Positions 24,914 through 34,075 of a stretch of 64,000 nt of DNA are shown piece after piece (position 1 is the first letter of the stretch; every line of letters begins with the position of its first letter). Source of the DNA: AP-15 sp963772295 (GTDB lineage: Bacteria; Pseudomonadota; Alphaproteobacteria; ATCC43930; CGMCC-115725); the NCBI GenBank assembly GCA_963772295.1, contig CAVYWO010000014.1, positions 1 to 64,000 on the forward strand. The letters are read 5' to 3'. Both the position numbers and the translations under genes were made by a program. The notes below the pieces were generated by a model that worked only from the letters and a program-made list of their open reading frames with translations, was not told where the DNA came from and ran no database searches.

Positions 24914-25196
24914 TTGAGCCGCTCCCAACCGCGACCGAGGCAAAGCGCGAAGCTAGGGTCGAGTGCGGCACCGCGTCAACGCCGCATCACCAGGCGGCGA
25001 CCGACGAGGCGGAGCCGCGCGCGCTCGGGGGTTCGGTCAATCCACAGGGTGACCGGCCCTGCACCACGCGACGCTACCACAACCTGGTCCGGTCGCGAGA
25101 CCCTGTCGCAAACCCTGCGCCTGCCCTATCGTCTCGTTCGATCCAGGGCGGCGGCTTTCGGCCACTCCCGGCGAGAAAGGCGGCACGCTCGGAACG

Positions 25197-25952
25197 ATGG
25201 TTCACGCGATTGCGTATTCGACGCTGATCCCGCCGAACCTGTTCATTCTGGCGGCGCTGATCGGGACGCTCCTGGCTTGGCGGTCGTGGCGCTTTGGCCT
25301 GTGGCTGGCGACGGCGGCGATCGGCTGCCTCTATCTCTTATCGACGCCGATCGTGGCGCATTGGCTGATGCGCGCGACCGATGCGCTCGCCGGCGCCATG
25401 CCGAGGGTTGCCACCAAGGCTTCGCCGGGGGCGATCATCGTCCTCGGCGGCGACATCGGGCGGGGCGGTGCTCCCGGCGAGCCCGATCCGATCGGCCCGG
25501 TCACGCTCGAGCGGCTGGCGAAGGCGGCGCAATTGCAGCAGCACCTCGGCTTACCGATTCTGGTCAGCGGCGGTGTGCCCGAAAACGCCTTCGATTCGCT
25601 GGCGGCAGCGATGAGCCGGGCGCTCGAAAACGATTTCCGGGTCCCGGTGCGCTGGCGCGAGGACGGCTCGCGCAACACCTACGAGAACGCGCTGTTTTCG
25701 GCAGCGATCCTGCGCCGGGCGGGGATCCCGGCGGCGCTCGTCGTCACCCAGCCCTGGCATATGGCGCGAGCCTTGTGGTCGTTTGCCAAAGTCGGCTATC
25801 CGGTGATCCCGGCCCCGACGCCCTATGTCCAAAACTTCCGCGCGTCGGCGGCGATCCTGTTACCGGAAATCCCATCGCTGTTCGACAGTTACCATGCGCT
25901 GCATGAGATAATTGGGCTCGCATGGTATCTCGGCCGCTATCGCAACGGCTGA
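25197..25952 (+). CDS. YdcF/ElyC family membrane protein (DUF218)
   Basis: A 251-residue protein with two N-terminal transmembrane helices (NLFILAALIGTLLAW and FGLWLATAAIGCLYLLS) followed by a DUF218 domain: GAIIVLGGDIGRG, PILVSGGVPENAFDSLA, EDGSRNTYENALFSA and VVTQPWHMARALWSF. ElyC and SanA relatives affect envelope integrity and peptidoglycan lipid-carrier metabolism. It ends 65 bases before the acyl-CoA dehydrogenase start. Confidence 0.85.
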   Translation: MVHAIAYSTLIPPNLFILAALIGTLLAWRSWRFGLWLATAAIGCLYLLSTPIVAHWLMRATDALAGAMPRVATKASPGAIIVLGGDIGRGGAPGEPDPIGPVTLERLAKAAQLQQHLGLPILVSGGVPENAFDSLAAAMSRALENDFRVPVRWREDGSRNTYENALFSAAILRRAGIPAALVVTQPWHMARALWSFAKVGYPVIPAPTPYVQNFRASAAILLPEIPSLFDSYHALHEIIGLAWYLGRYRNG

Positions 25953-26017
25953 ACCCGCGCCGTAATCCGCCCATTCCGCCATTGTCCGCGGCGACCGGCC
26001 AGGCGATATCTAGTGTT

Positions 26018-27166
26018 ATGAATTTCGAGCTGTCGGACGAGCAGCGGGCGTTTCAGGAGACGGCGCGGGCCTTTGCCCGCGAGGATTGGCTGCCCGACGC
26101 CCCGCACTGGGACGAGCGCCGGGAGTTTCCGGTCGCGGCGCTGCGCCGGGCGGCCGGGCTCGGTTTGGCCGCGATCTGTGTCGGCGAGGAATTCGGCGGC
26201 AGCCGGCTGGGCCGCGTCGAAGCGGCGATCGTCTTCGAGGAATTGGCGGCCGCCTGCCCCTCGACCGCCGCCTATTTGTCGATCCACAACATGGTCGCGT
26301 GGATGATTGACCGCTTTGGCAGCCGCGAGCAGCGGGCGCGGCTGCTGCCGGGTCTCGCGGCCATGCAGCAGTTCGCCAGTTATTGCCTGACCGAGCCGGG
26401 CAGCGGCTCGGATGCGGCGGCATTGACGAGCCGCGCCCGCCGCGACGGCGCCGGTTATGTGCTGAACGGCACCAAGGCTTTCATCTCGGGCGGCGGTCAG
26501 AGCGACGTCTACCTCGTCATGGTGCGAACCGGCGGCCAGGGGCCGCGTGGCATCTCCTGCTTCGTTGTCGAAAAGGGCACGGCCGGGCTGTCGTTCGGCA
26601 AGGCCGAGAAGAAACTCGGCTGGAACTCGCAGCCGACCGCGATGGTGATCTTCGAGGATTGCCGAGTGCCGGCGGAGAACCGGCTCGGCGCCGAGGGCGA
26701 CGGTTTCAAGATCGCGATGATGGGGCTCGACGGCGGCCGGCTCAACATCGCGGCCTGCTCGCTGGGCGGTGCCAGGGCCTGCCTCGACGCGGCCCGCGCG
26801 CATCTCCTCGAGCGGCGCCAGTTCGGCCGGCCGCTCGCCGACTTTCAGGCATTGCAGTTCAAGTTCGCCGACATGGCCACCGAACTCGACGCGGCGCGGC
26901 TCATGGTGTGGCGCGGTGCGGCGAGCCTCGACCGCGCCGTACCGGGCGCGGTCATGCATTGCGCCATGGCCAAGCGCTTTGCCACGGATGTCGGATTTCG
27001 CGTCTGCAACGAGGCGTTGCAGCTGTTCGGCGGCTACGGCTATCTGAAGGACTTCCCGATCGAGCGCTATCTGCGCGATTTGCGGGTCCACCAGATCCTC
27101 GAAGGGACCAACGAGATCATGCGGGTCATCATTGCCCGCCGGTTGCTCGGTCGGTCGAATGGGTGA
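26018..27166 (+). CDS. Acyl-CoA dehydrogenase, likely isobutyryl-CoA dehydrogenase
   Basis: A 382-residue FAD-dependent acyl-CoA dehydrogenase. The ATG at 26018 begins MNFELSDEQRAFQETARAFA; an upstream ATG is rejected since the extra 32 residues overlap ydcF. Family motifs are YCLTEPGSGSDAAAL (FAD/substrate site), FGGYGYLKDFPIERYLRD and the catalytic Glu in HQILEGTNEIMR. Followed by HIBCH and HIBADH genes, it probably oxidises isobutyryl-CoA to methacrylyl-CoA in valine breakdown. Confidence 0.88.
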   Translation: MNFELSDEQRAFQETARAFAREDWLPDAPHWDERREFPVAALRRAAGLGLAAICVGEEFGGSRLGRVEAAIVFEELAAACPSTAAYLSIHNMVAWMIDRFGSREQRARLLPGLAAMQQFASYCLTEPGSGSDAAALTSRARRDGAGYVLNGTKAFISGGGQSDVYLVMVRTGGQGPRGISCFVVEKGTAGLSFGKAEKKLGWNSQPTAMVIFEDCRVPAENRLGAEGDGFKIAMMGLDGGRLNIAACSLGGARACLDAARAHLLERRQFGRPLADFQALQFKFADMATELDAARLMVWRGAASLDRAVPGAVMHCAMAKRFATDVGFRVCNEALQLFGGYGYLKDFPIERYLRDLRVHQILEGTNEIMRVIIARRLLGRSNG

Positions 27167-27199
27167 CGGCCGTGCCGCGGCCGAGCGCTCGAGGGAGCG

Positions 27200-28283
27200 A
27201 TGAGCGAGGCCGACGAGATCGCGCTCCACCGCGCCGGCGGGATCGCGACCCTGACGATCAACCGGCCGCAGGCGCTGAACGCGCTGACCTTGGAAAATTA
27301 TCGGCGTTTTGCCCCGGCGCTGGCCGGTTGGGCCGAGGATCCGGCGGTGCGCGCGGTCGTCGTGCGCGGCGCCGGCGGCCGCGCCTTTTGCGCCGGCGGC
27401 GATGTGCGCGCGGTCTACGAGGCGGGGCGCGGCATCGCCGGCGATCGCTCTTTGACCGCCATGTTTTTTCGCGAAGAATACCAGCTGATCCGCGACATCC
27501 ATCGTTTCCCGAAGCCCTATATCGCGATCGTCGACGGCATCACCATGGGCGGCGGCGCCGGGATCTCGATCAACGGCACCTATCAAATCGCCACCGAGCG
27601 CACCTTATTCGCGATGCCGGAGACCGCTATCGGGCTCTTCCCCGATGTTGGCGCGACACGGTTTCTGAACCGTTGTCCGGGGCGGATCGGCCGCTATCTC
27701 GGTTTGACCGGCGCCCGACTGGCTGCGGCCGATGCGCTATACTGCGGCTTTGCCACCCATTGGATCGGGCAGGATCGAAATCGACGCGCTATTGCACGCG
27801 CTTGCCGGGATCGCGTGGCGGACAGGCCAAGAGTTCGATCAGGTTGCCCACCTGCTCGCCGAATTTGCCGCCGATCCGGGACCGGCACCGCTCGCGGCGT
27901 TGCGGCCGGCGATCGACCGTTGCTTTTCCGCCAAAGGGATCGAGGCAATCCTTGAGGCGCTGGCGGCCGAGAGCGGCGATTGGGCCGGATGGGCGACGGC
28001 AACCCGCGCCGGGTTGCTCAAGAAATCGCCGACCAGCCTCAAGGTGACCTTGCGCCAGTTGGTCGAGGGCGGCGATTTCGATCTCGAACAGGCCCTCGTG
28101 CTCGAATATCGGCTGATCCAGCATTTCATGAGCGCGGCGGATTTCTACGAGGGGGTGCGGGCGGTCTTGATCGACAAGGACCAGCAGCCGCGCTGGCAGC
28201 CGGCGACCCTCGCCGAGGTCGCCGACGCCGTCGTCGAAAGCTATTTCGCGCCGCTCGGCGATGGCGAGTTGCGGTTCGGCTGA
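27200..28283 (+). pseudogene. 3-hydroxyisobutyryl-CoA hydrolase (HIBCH), apparent frameshift
   Basis: A crotonase-fold hydrolase of valine catabolism. The first frame covers LTINRPQALNALTLENY, FCAGGDVRAVYEAG (oxyanion-hole region), DGITMGGGAGISINGTYQIA and PETAIGLFPDVGA. Around 27765 the frame slips by one base after GFATHWI, and the next frame continues IEIDALLHALAG through LVEGGDFDLEQALVLEYRL to FYEGVRAVLIDKDQQPRWQP, the HIBCH-specific C-terminus. The two frames sum to the normal length of about 360 residues. Either a real mutation or an indel error. A crucial enzyme, so error is plausible. Confidence 0.82.
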
Positions 28284-28302
28284 GCGGGGCGGGGGCCAAC
28301 AG

Positions 28303-29202
28303 ATGACGGCGATCGGCTTTATCGGGCTCGGCAACATGGGCGCGCCGATGGCGGCCAATCTGGTCAAGGCCGGGCATGAGGTCACGGGCTTCGACATCGC
28401 GGCCGGCCCCGTCGCCGCATGGGCGGCGACCGGCGGGCGGGCGGCCGACACCGCGGTCGCGGCGGCCGCGGCCGGCGACGTGGTCATCACGATGTTGCCG
28501 GCCGGGCCGCAGGTGCGCGAGGTCTATCTTGGCGATTCCGGAGTCTTGCGGCACGCCCGCAAAGGCGCGCTTTTGATCGATTGTACGACGATCGACGTCG
28601 AGACCGCACGCAGCGTCGCTGAAGCCGCTGCCGAGGCCGGGTTCGCGATGCTCGACGCGCCGGTCTCGGGCGGCACGGCAGGGGCAGCGGCGGCGACCTT
28701 GACGATCATGGTCGGGGGCACCGCCGAGGCCTTTGCCCGCGGCCAGCCGGTGCTCGCCGCGTTGGGCCGCACGATTATCCACGCCGGGCCGTCCGGCAAC
28801 GGCCAGGCGGCCAAGATCTGCAACAACATGATCCTTGGGATCTCGATGATCGGCGTCTGCGAAGCCTTCGCGCTCGCCGACAAGCTGGGGCTCGCGGCGC
28901 AGACCCTGTTTGACATCGCGGCCAAGTCTTCGGGCCAATGCTGGGCGCTGACCAGCTATTGCCCGGTGCCCGGACCGGTGCCGGCGTCGCCGGCCAACCG
29001 CGGCTATGTCCCCGGCTTCACCGCGGCGATGATGCTGAAGGATTTGCGCCTCGCCCAGCAGGCTGCGGCGGCGACGGCGGCGGCAACTCCGCTCGGCGCT
29101 GCGGCGGCGAGCCTCTACCAGCTGCATGTCGATCGCGACGGCGCCGGTTTCGACTTTTCGGCGATCTACCGGTTTCTCGCCAAGCCGGAGGTTAAAATTT
29201 GA
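28303..29202 (+). CDS. mmsB: 3-hydroxyisobutyrate dehydrogenase
   Basis: A 299-residue NAD-dependent beta-hydroxyacid dehydrogenase. The Rossmann motif is IGFIGLGNMGAPMAANLVKA, the substrate motif DAPVSGGTAGA, and the catalytic Lys lies in GNGQAAKICNNM. The start at 28303 is chosen as it directly precedes the first strand; the gene follows the HIBCH stop by 19 bases. It oxidises 3-hydroxyisobutyrate to methylmalonate semialdehyde, the step after HIBCH. The three genes form a valine-degradation operon. Confidence 0.92.
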   Translation: MTAIGFIGLGNMGAPMAANLVKAGHEVTGFDIAAGPVAAWAATGGRAADTAVAAAAAGDVVITMLPAGPQVREVYLGDSGVLRHARKGALLIDCTTIDVETARSVAEAAAEAGFAMLDAPVSGGTAGAAAATLTIMVGGTAEAFARGQPVLAALGRTIIHAGPSGNGQAAKICNNMILGISMIGVCEAFALADKLGLAAQTLFDIAAKSSGQCWALTSYCPVPGPVPASPANRGYVPGFTAAMMLKDLRLAQQAAAATAAATPLGAAAASLYQLHVDRDGAGFDFSAIYRFLAKPEVKI

Positions 29203-29262
29203 AACGAAATATTTACAAACCTTGCATTAACCTCGCCCGCACCGGCGGTTCACGAGGTTCGG

Positions 29263-29736
29263 ATGATCAAAGCTTATCTCGAAGTGATATCGCTCATCGA
29301 GCGGCTGCATCGGCACTTTTTGGAGGTGGTGAAGCTCGAGCTCGAAGGGCTCGGCATTCATGACATCAACAATATCCAGGGTATGATGCTGTTCAATATC
29401 GGCGACGCCGAAATGACGGTCGGCGAGCTGACGTTGCGCGGCTGCTACTTGGGCTCGAATGTGTCCTACAACGTCAAGAAGATGGTCGAGAACGGGTATA
29501 TCATCCAGCAGCGCTCGCTGCACGACCGCCGCTCGATCCATGTGCGGCTGACCGACAAGGGCTTCAAATTGCGCGACAGCTTGAGCGCGATGCACCGGCG
29601 GCATACCGAGATGCTTGGGCAGGCGGTCGTCGGGGTCAACGACCTCGAAGCCGTTTGCGTTACCCTGCGCCGCCTCGAGCGCTTCTGGATCCGGGCCGGC
29701 GACATGGTGCAGCGGCCGCCGCAATTCGCCGCCTGA
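29263..29736 (+). CDS. ldtR: LdtR-like MarR-family transcriptional regulator
   Basis: A 157-residue winged-helix protein. LTLRGCYLGSNVSYNVKKMV is the recognition-helix region and IIQQRSLHDRRSIHVRLTD the wing. The sequence closely recalls alphaproteobacterial LdtR, which controls an L,D-transpeptidase and osmotic tolerance. It stands 60 bases after mmsB with an AT-rich stretch between (GAAACGAAATATTTACAAAC), so it may have its own promoter. Targets are not visible in this window. Confidence 0.8.
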   Translation: MIKAYLEVISLIERLHRHFLEVVKLELEGLGIHDINNIQGMMLFNIGDAEMTVGELTLRGCYLGSNVSYNVKKMVENGYIIQQRSLHDRRSIHVRLTDKGFKLRDSLSAMHRRHTEMLGQAVVGVNDLEAVCVTLRRLERFWIRAGDMVQRPPQFAA

Positions 29737-29801
29737 TTTTTCTGGTGACCGCGAGCGTCGCGGCTGCAATGCTGCACCGGCGATAATCGCGGAGGAGCAC
29801 C

Positions 29802-30233
29802 ATGCTGGCCGAGCGGATCCCGTTGGCGCCCGGGTTCGAGGTGACCGGCAGGCTCGACCGCGCGGACCTCGAGGCGCTGGCCCGGGCCGGCGTGCGCACC
29901 ATTGTCAACAACCGGCCGGACGGCGAGGATCCGGGCCAGCTCGATGCCGCCGAGGCGCGGTCTGTCGCCAAGGGTCTCGGGCTGCAATACCACCACATCC
30001 CGATCACCGCCCAAAGCCTGTCGCGCGCCGATGTCGACGCCTTTGCCGCGGTGCTGCGCGCGGCGCCAGCACCGATCGTCGCGCACTGCCGCACCGGCAC
30101 GCGCTCGGCCCTGTTGTGGAGCTTGACGCGGCTGCGCGAGGGCGCCGATCCGCTGGCCCTGATCGCTGCGGCGGCGCGCGGCGGCCTCGACATCGCCGCC
30201 TTGCCGGCGATCGCCGCCCGGCTGCGCGAATGA
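29802..30233 (+). CDS. TIGR01244 family phosphatase-like protein
   Basis: A 143-residue protein of the dual-specificity-phosphatase-like family found in Blh/sulfur-metabolism operons. The CX5R catalytic loop is HCRTGTRSALLW; IVNNRPDGEDPGQ and YHHIPITAQSLS are typical upstream motifs. A GGAGGAG ribosome site precedes the ATG at 29802. In other bacteria the domain is fused or adjacent to persulfide dioxygenases; no such partner is seen here. Function unproven. Confidence 0.85.
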   Translation: MLAERIPLAPGFEVTGRLDRADLEALARAGVRTIVNNRPDGEDPGQLDAAEARSVAKGLGLQYHHIPITAQSLSRADVDAFAAVLRAAPAPIVAHCRTGTRSALLWSLTRLREGADPLALIAAAARGGLDIAALPAIAARLRE

Positions 30234-30240
30234 CCCGCCG

Positions 30241-30708
30241 CTAGGTTTGGCCGCGGGCCGCGAGCGCCAAGTCGAAGAGCGGCAACAGCGCCGGGGCGAC
30301 CGGCAGATCGCGATCGAGGATGTCGGCGCGGCTCAGCCAGGCGACTTCGTCGGCGTCGTCGCCGGCGACCCCTTCGCCCGAACGCCAAATGCCGCGCACG
30401 GCGACCAGCGTGTAGTGGTACCGCACCCGGCCCGCGTCCTCGCGCTGGATCGAGTCGAGGACGGTCAGGGTGCCGCCCGCTTCGGCGATGACGCCGGTCT
30501 CTTCGAGGAGCTCGCGCACGGCAGCTTGAGCGACGGTTTCGCCCAGTTCGAGGACGCCGCCCGGAAAGCCCCAGCGACCCTGCATCGGCGGGTGCGAGCG
30601 CCGGACGACGAGCGCCCGGTCGCCGCGCAGGACGACGGCCAGCACCCCGACGATCGGTCGATCGGGATAGCGGCGCGCCGCCCGTCGCGCTTCAAGATCG
30701 ACGGTCAT
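30241..30708 (-). CDS. Nudix hydrolase
   Basis: A 155-residue pyrophosphohydrolase. The Nudix box is complete: GGVLELGETVAQAAVREL followed directly by LEETGVI, giving the GX5EX7REUXEEXGU signature. GRWGFPGG precedes it. The start at 30708 is preferred over one 13 codons upstream because it lies just before the conserved region. It converges on the TIGR01244 gene with only 7 bases between. Substrate (nucleotide sugar, ADP-ribose or oxidised nucleotide) unknown. Confidence 0.88.
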   Translation of the reverse strand: MTVDLEARRAARRYPDRPIVGVLAVVLRGDRALVVRRSHPPMQGRWGFPGGVLELGETVAQAAVRELLEETGVIAEAGGTLTVLDSIQREDAGRVRYHYTLVAVRGIWRSGEGVAGDDADEVAWLSRADILDRDLPVAPALLPLFDLALAARGQT

Positions 30709-30859
30709 TGATGCCGCATCTCTCATCGCGCGATTCCGGGACGCCATTGGAATGACGAACCCTTTCGCGTCACCCGTCGGGCCGTGCGTAGAAACACGTC
30801 AATCGCAACTTCAACCTGCGCTAAAAGCTCCTGGGCCCTCGGATGTACCCGCCAAAAAT

Positions 30860-30885
30860 GGCGGATTGCGCTGCGCTTATCCGCC
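30860..30885. repeat. REP-like hairpin downstream of thiC
   Basis: GGCGGAT (30860-30866) pairs with ATCCGCC (30879-30885) around a GC-rich loop, followed by CTACG. This GGCGGATT...ATCCGCCCTACG palindrome is common between genes in Alphaproteobacteria. It lies just past the thiC stop and may help end transcription. Confidence 0.55.
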
Positions 30886-30903
30886 CTACGAACACCGTGG
30901 GCT

Positions 30904-32766
30904 TCAATCCGCCGCCGCCCGCGGCCGGCCGTGCTCGTCGGTGTAGATCTCGGCACCCTGTGCCAGGAACTCCTTTGACTTATCCGCCATTCCCGCCCGC
31001 GCGTAGTCGCGGATCTCCTGGGTGATCTGCATCGAGCAGAATTTGGGGCCGCACATCGAGCAGAAATGCGCGAGTTTGGCGCCCTCGGCCGGCAGGGTCT
31101 GGTCGTGGAACTTTTCCGCCGTCTCGGGATCGAGCGACAGGTTGAACTGGTCGCGCCAGCGGAATTCGAAGCGCGCCCGCGACAAGGCGTCGTCGCGCTC
31201 GCGCGCGGCCGGATGACCCTTGGCGAGGTCGGCGGCATGCGCTGCGATTTTGTAGGTGACGACGCCGGTTTTGACGTCGTCGCGGTCGGGCAGCCCGAGA
31301 TGCTCCTTTGGCGTCACGTAGCAGAGGAGGGCGGTGCCGAACCAGCCGATCATGGCGGCGCCGATGCCCGAAGTGATATGGTCGTAGCCGGGGGCGATAT
31401 CGGTGGTCAGCGGGCCCAGCGTGTAAAACGGCGCCTCGCCGCACTCCGCGAGCTGTTTTTCCATGTTGATCTTGATTTTGTGCATCGGCACGTGGCCCGG
31501 GCCTTCGATCATGACCTGGACGCCGTCCTCCCAGGCGAGCCGCGTCAACTCGCCCAGCGTCTCCAGTTCGGCGAACTGGGCGCGATCGTTGGCATCGGCG
31601 ATCGAGCCGGGGCGCAGCCCGTCGCCCAGCGAGTAGCTGACGTCATAGGCCCGCATGATCTCGTTGATCTCGCGAAAATGGGTATAGAGGAAACTCTCCT
31701 GGTGATGCGCCAGGCACCATTTCGCCATGATCGAGCCGCCGCGCGAGACGATCCCGGTGACGCGGTTGGCGGTCAGCGGAATGTAGGCGAGGCGGACCCC
31801 CGCATGGATCGTGAAGTAATCGACCCCCTGCTCGGCCTGCTCGACGAGCGTGTCGCGGAACAATTCCCAGGTCAGTTCCTCCGCCTTGCCGCCGACCTTT
31901 TCGAGCGCCTGATAGATCGGCACGGTGCCGATCGGCACCGGCGAATTGCGGATGATCCATTCGCGGATCGTGTGGATGTCGCGGCCGGTCGACAGATCCA
32001 TAACCGTATCGGCACCCCAGCGCGTCGCCCACACCATCTTCTCGACCTCTTCGGCGACCGAGGAGGTGACGATCGAATTGCCGATGTTGGCGTTGACCTT
32101 GACGAGGAAATTGCGGCCGATGATCATCGGCTCGCTTTCCGGATGGTTGATGTTGTTGGGGATGATCGCCCGGCCGCGGGCGATCTCGGCGCGTACGAAT
32201 TCGGGGGTGACGGAGGGCGGGATCGAGGCACCGAAGGCTTCGCCATCGGGCGTCCCCGCGTCCGCCCGTTCGTCGCGGCCGAGATTTTCGCGGATCGCGA
32301 CATATTCCATCTCCGGCGTGACGATGCCGCGGCGGGCATAGGCGAGCTGGGTCACCGCGCCGCCCGGCTTGGCCCGCAGCACCTGGCGCCGGCCGCGGTC
32401 GAACCGGGAGACCGCGCTCGCTTCGCCCCGACGCAGGCCGTTGTCCTCGGGTTTGACCGCGCGGCCGGGGTAGGCTTCGACATCGCCGCGCGCCAGGATC
32501 CATGGCCGGCGCAGCGCCGGCAGGCCTTGTTTGATGTCGATCGGGGCCCCGGGCTCGGAGTAGCGGCCGGAGGTGTCGTAAACGCGCAGCGGCCGCTCGC
32601 CGGCCGCGGCTTCGAGAGCGATCTCGCGCATCGCGACCGAGATCTCGGAATGGAGCCGGCCCGGCACTTGAATTTTGCGCGAAGCCGGGAACGGGCCGGT
32701 CGTGACCCGCAGTTCCTCGATCCTGGGCGAGCGTTTCGCGGGTGAGAGTGGAGCGGTGTCGGGCAT
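30904..32766 (-). CDS. thiC: Phosphomethylpyrimidine synthase ThiC
   Basis: A 620-residue radical-SAM enzyme that converts aminoimidazole ribotide to HMP phosphate for thiamine. The C-terminal cluster motif CSMCGPKFC is present, as are NANIGNSIVTSSVAEEVEKM, GGSIMAKWCLAHHQESFLY and MIEGPGHVPMHKI. The start at 32766 gives MPDTAPLSPAKRS; a start 9 codons upstream is less likely. A TPP riboswitch precedes it. The reading frame is intact and full length. Confidence 0.96.
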   Translation of the reverse strand: MPDTAPLSPAKRSPRIEELRVTTGPFPASRKIQVPGRLHSEISVAMREIALEAAAGERPLRVYDTSGRYSEPGAPIDIKQGLPALRRPWILARGDVEAYPGRAVKPEDNGLRRGEASAVSRFDRGRRQVLRAKPGGAVTQLAYARRGIVTPEMEYVAIRENLGRDERADAGTPDGEAFGASIPPSVTPEFVRAEIARGRAIIPNNINHPESEPMIIGRNFLVKVNANIGNSIVTSSVAEEVEKMVWATRWGADTVMDLSTGRDIHTIREWIIRNSPVPIGTVPIYQALEKVGGKAEELTWELFRDTLVEQAEQGVDYFTIHAGVRLAYIPLTANRVTGIVSRGGSIMAKWCLAHHQESFLYTHFREINEIMRAYDVSYSLGDGLRPGSIADANDRAQFAELETLGELTRLAWEDGVQVMIEGPGHVPMHKIKINMEKQLAECGEAPFYTLGPLTTDIAPGYDHITSGIGAAMIGWFGTALLCYVTPKEHLGLPDRDDVKTGVVTYKIAAHAADLAKGHPAARERDDALSRARFEFRWRDQFNLSLDPETAEKFHDQTLPAEGAKLAHFCSMCGPKFCSMQITQEIRDYARAGMADKSKEFLAQGAEIYTDEHGRPRAAAD

Positions 32767-32830
32767 TCTCGACCTCCATCGCCGGTCGCGCACCGGAGTC
32801 GGACGGAAATCGGCTGTCGCCGGAGCGTTC

Positions 32831-32971
32831 CTGTCCCTACGCCGGTACGACCCGGATCAGGTTCAAAGGGTTTCCGCGCCCCGCTCCCTCCCTGCCTTCC
32901 CGTGCCCGAGATCGCAGGGAAGGGGCGGCCGGCGGTCTCTCAGCCCCCTGCCGGGGCACCCCTTGGACAGG
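32831..32971 (-). promoter_or_regulatory. TPP riboswitch upstream of thiC
   Basis: On the minus strand the THI-box signatures are clear: GGGGTGCCCC then GGCTGAGAG in the 5' half, and CCCTTTGAACCTGATCCGGG plus the TACCGGCGTAGGGA core in the 3' half. CTGTCC and GGACAG at the two ends form P1. A long GC-rich P3 extension lies between. The end of the aptamer is about 65 bases from the thiC start, so it probably controls translation initiation or early termination when TPP binds. Confidence 0.93.
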
Positions 32972-33087
32972 CGATTATCCGCGGCGCGGCGGGCGGCCGT
33001 CAAGCGGCGCTTCGACGAAGCCGATCGACGCGGCGGCTCGCCGGCGCTGCCCCGAGGGTCGTTGGCCTCGGTAGCGGCCGGGCCGCG

Positions 33088-33580
33088 CTATGCCTTGTTC
33101 TCTTCGATTACGGCGGCATGATATCGGCGGCGAATCTCGGCGAGATCGACCGTCGCCCTCGGGAACGACATGCCGAGCTCCTGCATCGTGTCCGCGACGA
33201 TCTGCGACACCGCAAGATTGCGAAACCACTTATGATTCGAAGGGACCACGTACCAGGGAGCATGATCGGTGGCGGTCGCGCTCAAGGCATCTTCGTAAGC
33301 CCTGACATAATCATCCCAGAGCTCGCGTTCGGAATAATCGGCTTCGCTGATTTTCCAATTGCGGGCCGGATCGTCGAGCCGCTGTTGGAAGCGCGCCAAC
33401 TGCTCGTCCTCGCCGATGTGCAGGAAGAATTTCAGGATGTGGGTTCCACCTTCGAAGAGCGCGGTCTCGAAATTGCGGATTCGGTCGTACCGTCGTGTCC
33501 ACGTCGCCGCGTCGACCAGCTTGTGGACCCGTGTCACCAGCACGTCCTCGTAATGGGAGCGGTTGAAGACCGCTACCCAT
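33088..33580 (-). pseudogene. ppk2: Polyphosphate kinase 2 family gene, 3' exon (split by group II intron)
   Basis: The minus strand reads WVAVFNRSHYEDVLVTRVHK (Walker-B-like FNRSHYEDV of PPK2), FLHIGEDEQLARFQQRLDDP, NWKISEADYSERELWDDY and WYVVPSNHKWFRN, the C-terminal half of a PPK2-related kinase that transfers phosphate between polyphosphate and nucleotides. It is cut at 33580 by the 5' end of a group II intron lying on the opposite strand. The N-terminal half resumes at 35568. Joined precisely, the two give 281 codons including stop. Confidence 0.88.
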
Positions 33581-34075
33581 GTGCGCCGTGACAAGGCGGC
33601 GCTTTTCCAGCGGGTGCAAGCCCCGCCCGGCGACCGCTCCAGCCGGAAGCAGCCGGAGCAGGCATGGAGGAGACGAAATGTCTGAAGCCTTCGGATAACG
33701 GTCACGGTTTTGGTGACCGCGCGAGTGTGCAGGCCGCAACGTGAGTAAACGCCGAGCAATCCTCGAAAAGGTCGATGTGCAGGCCGACCCGATAGTGGTT
33801 TCGGGGAAGGCTGATACGGATGGGCGAGTTTGAGCGAGGAGTAGGCCCATCTGCTGCACCGGGGTAGTGGCGGCAGCATGTACACAAGGAAAGCGTGCGC
33901 AACACGGGAAGCCCCAATGCGTGATCAGGGATGATCAACCGGACGCCCGCGAGGGACAGGCCGGGCGCAATGGGGTGGCGGAGAGGCCCGTAGTACCGGT
34001 GAAGCCGGGTAATGCCGGTGGAGGGAAGGGGCCTTGGTTCAAGACAGACGCAGGAAGTAGTGAGGGACCTGGAGA

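Noticed and set aside
25937..27586. Minus-strand 549-codon frame opposite the acyl-CoA dehydrogenase
   Set aside because: Shadow frame with no motif; the plus strand encodes a complete dehydrogenase.
31066..32745. Long plus-strand frame (559 codons) antisense to thiC
   Set aside because: No recognisable domain; thiC is full length and has a riboswitch on the minus strand.
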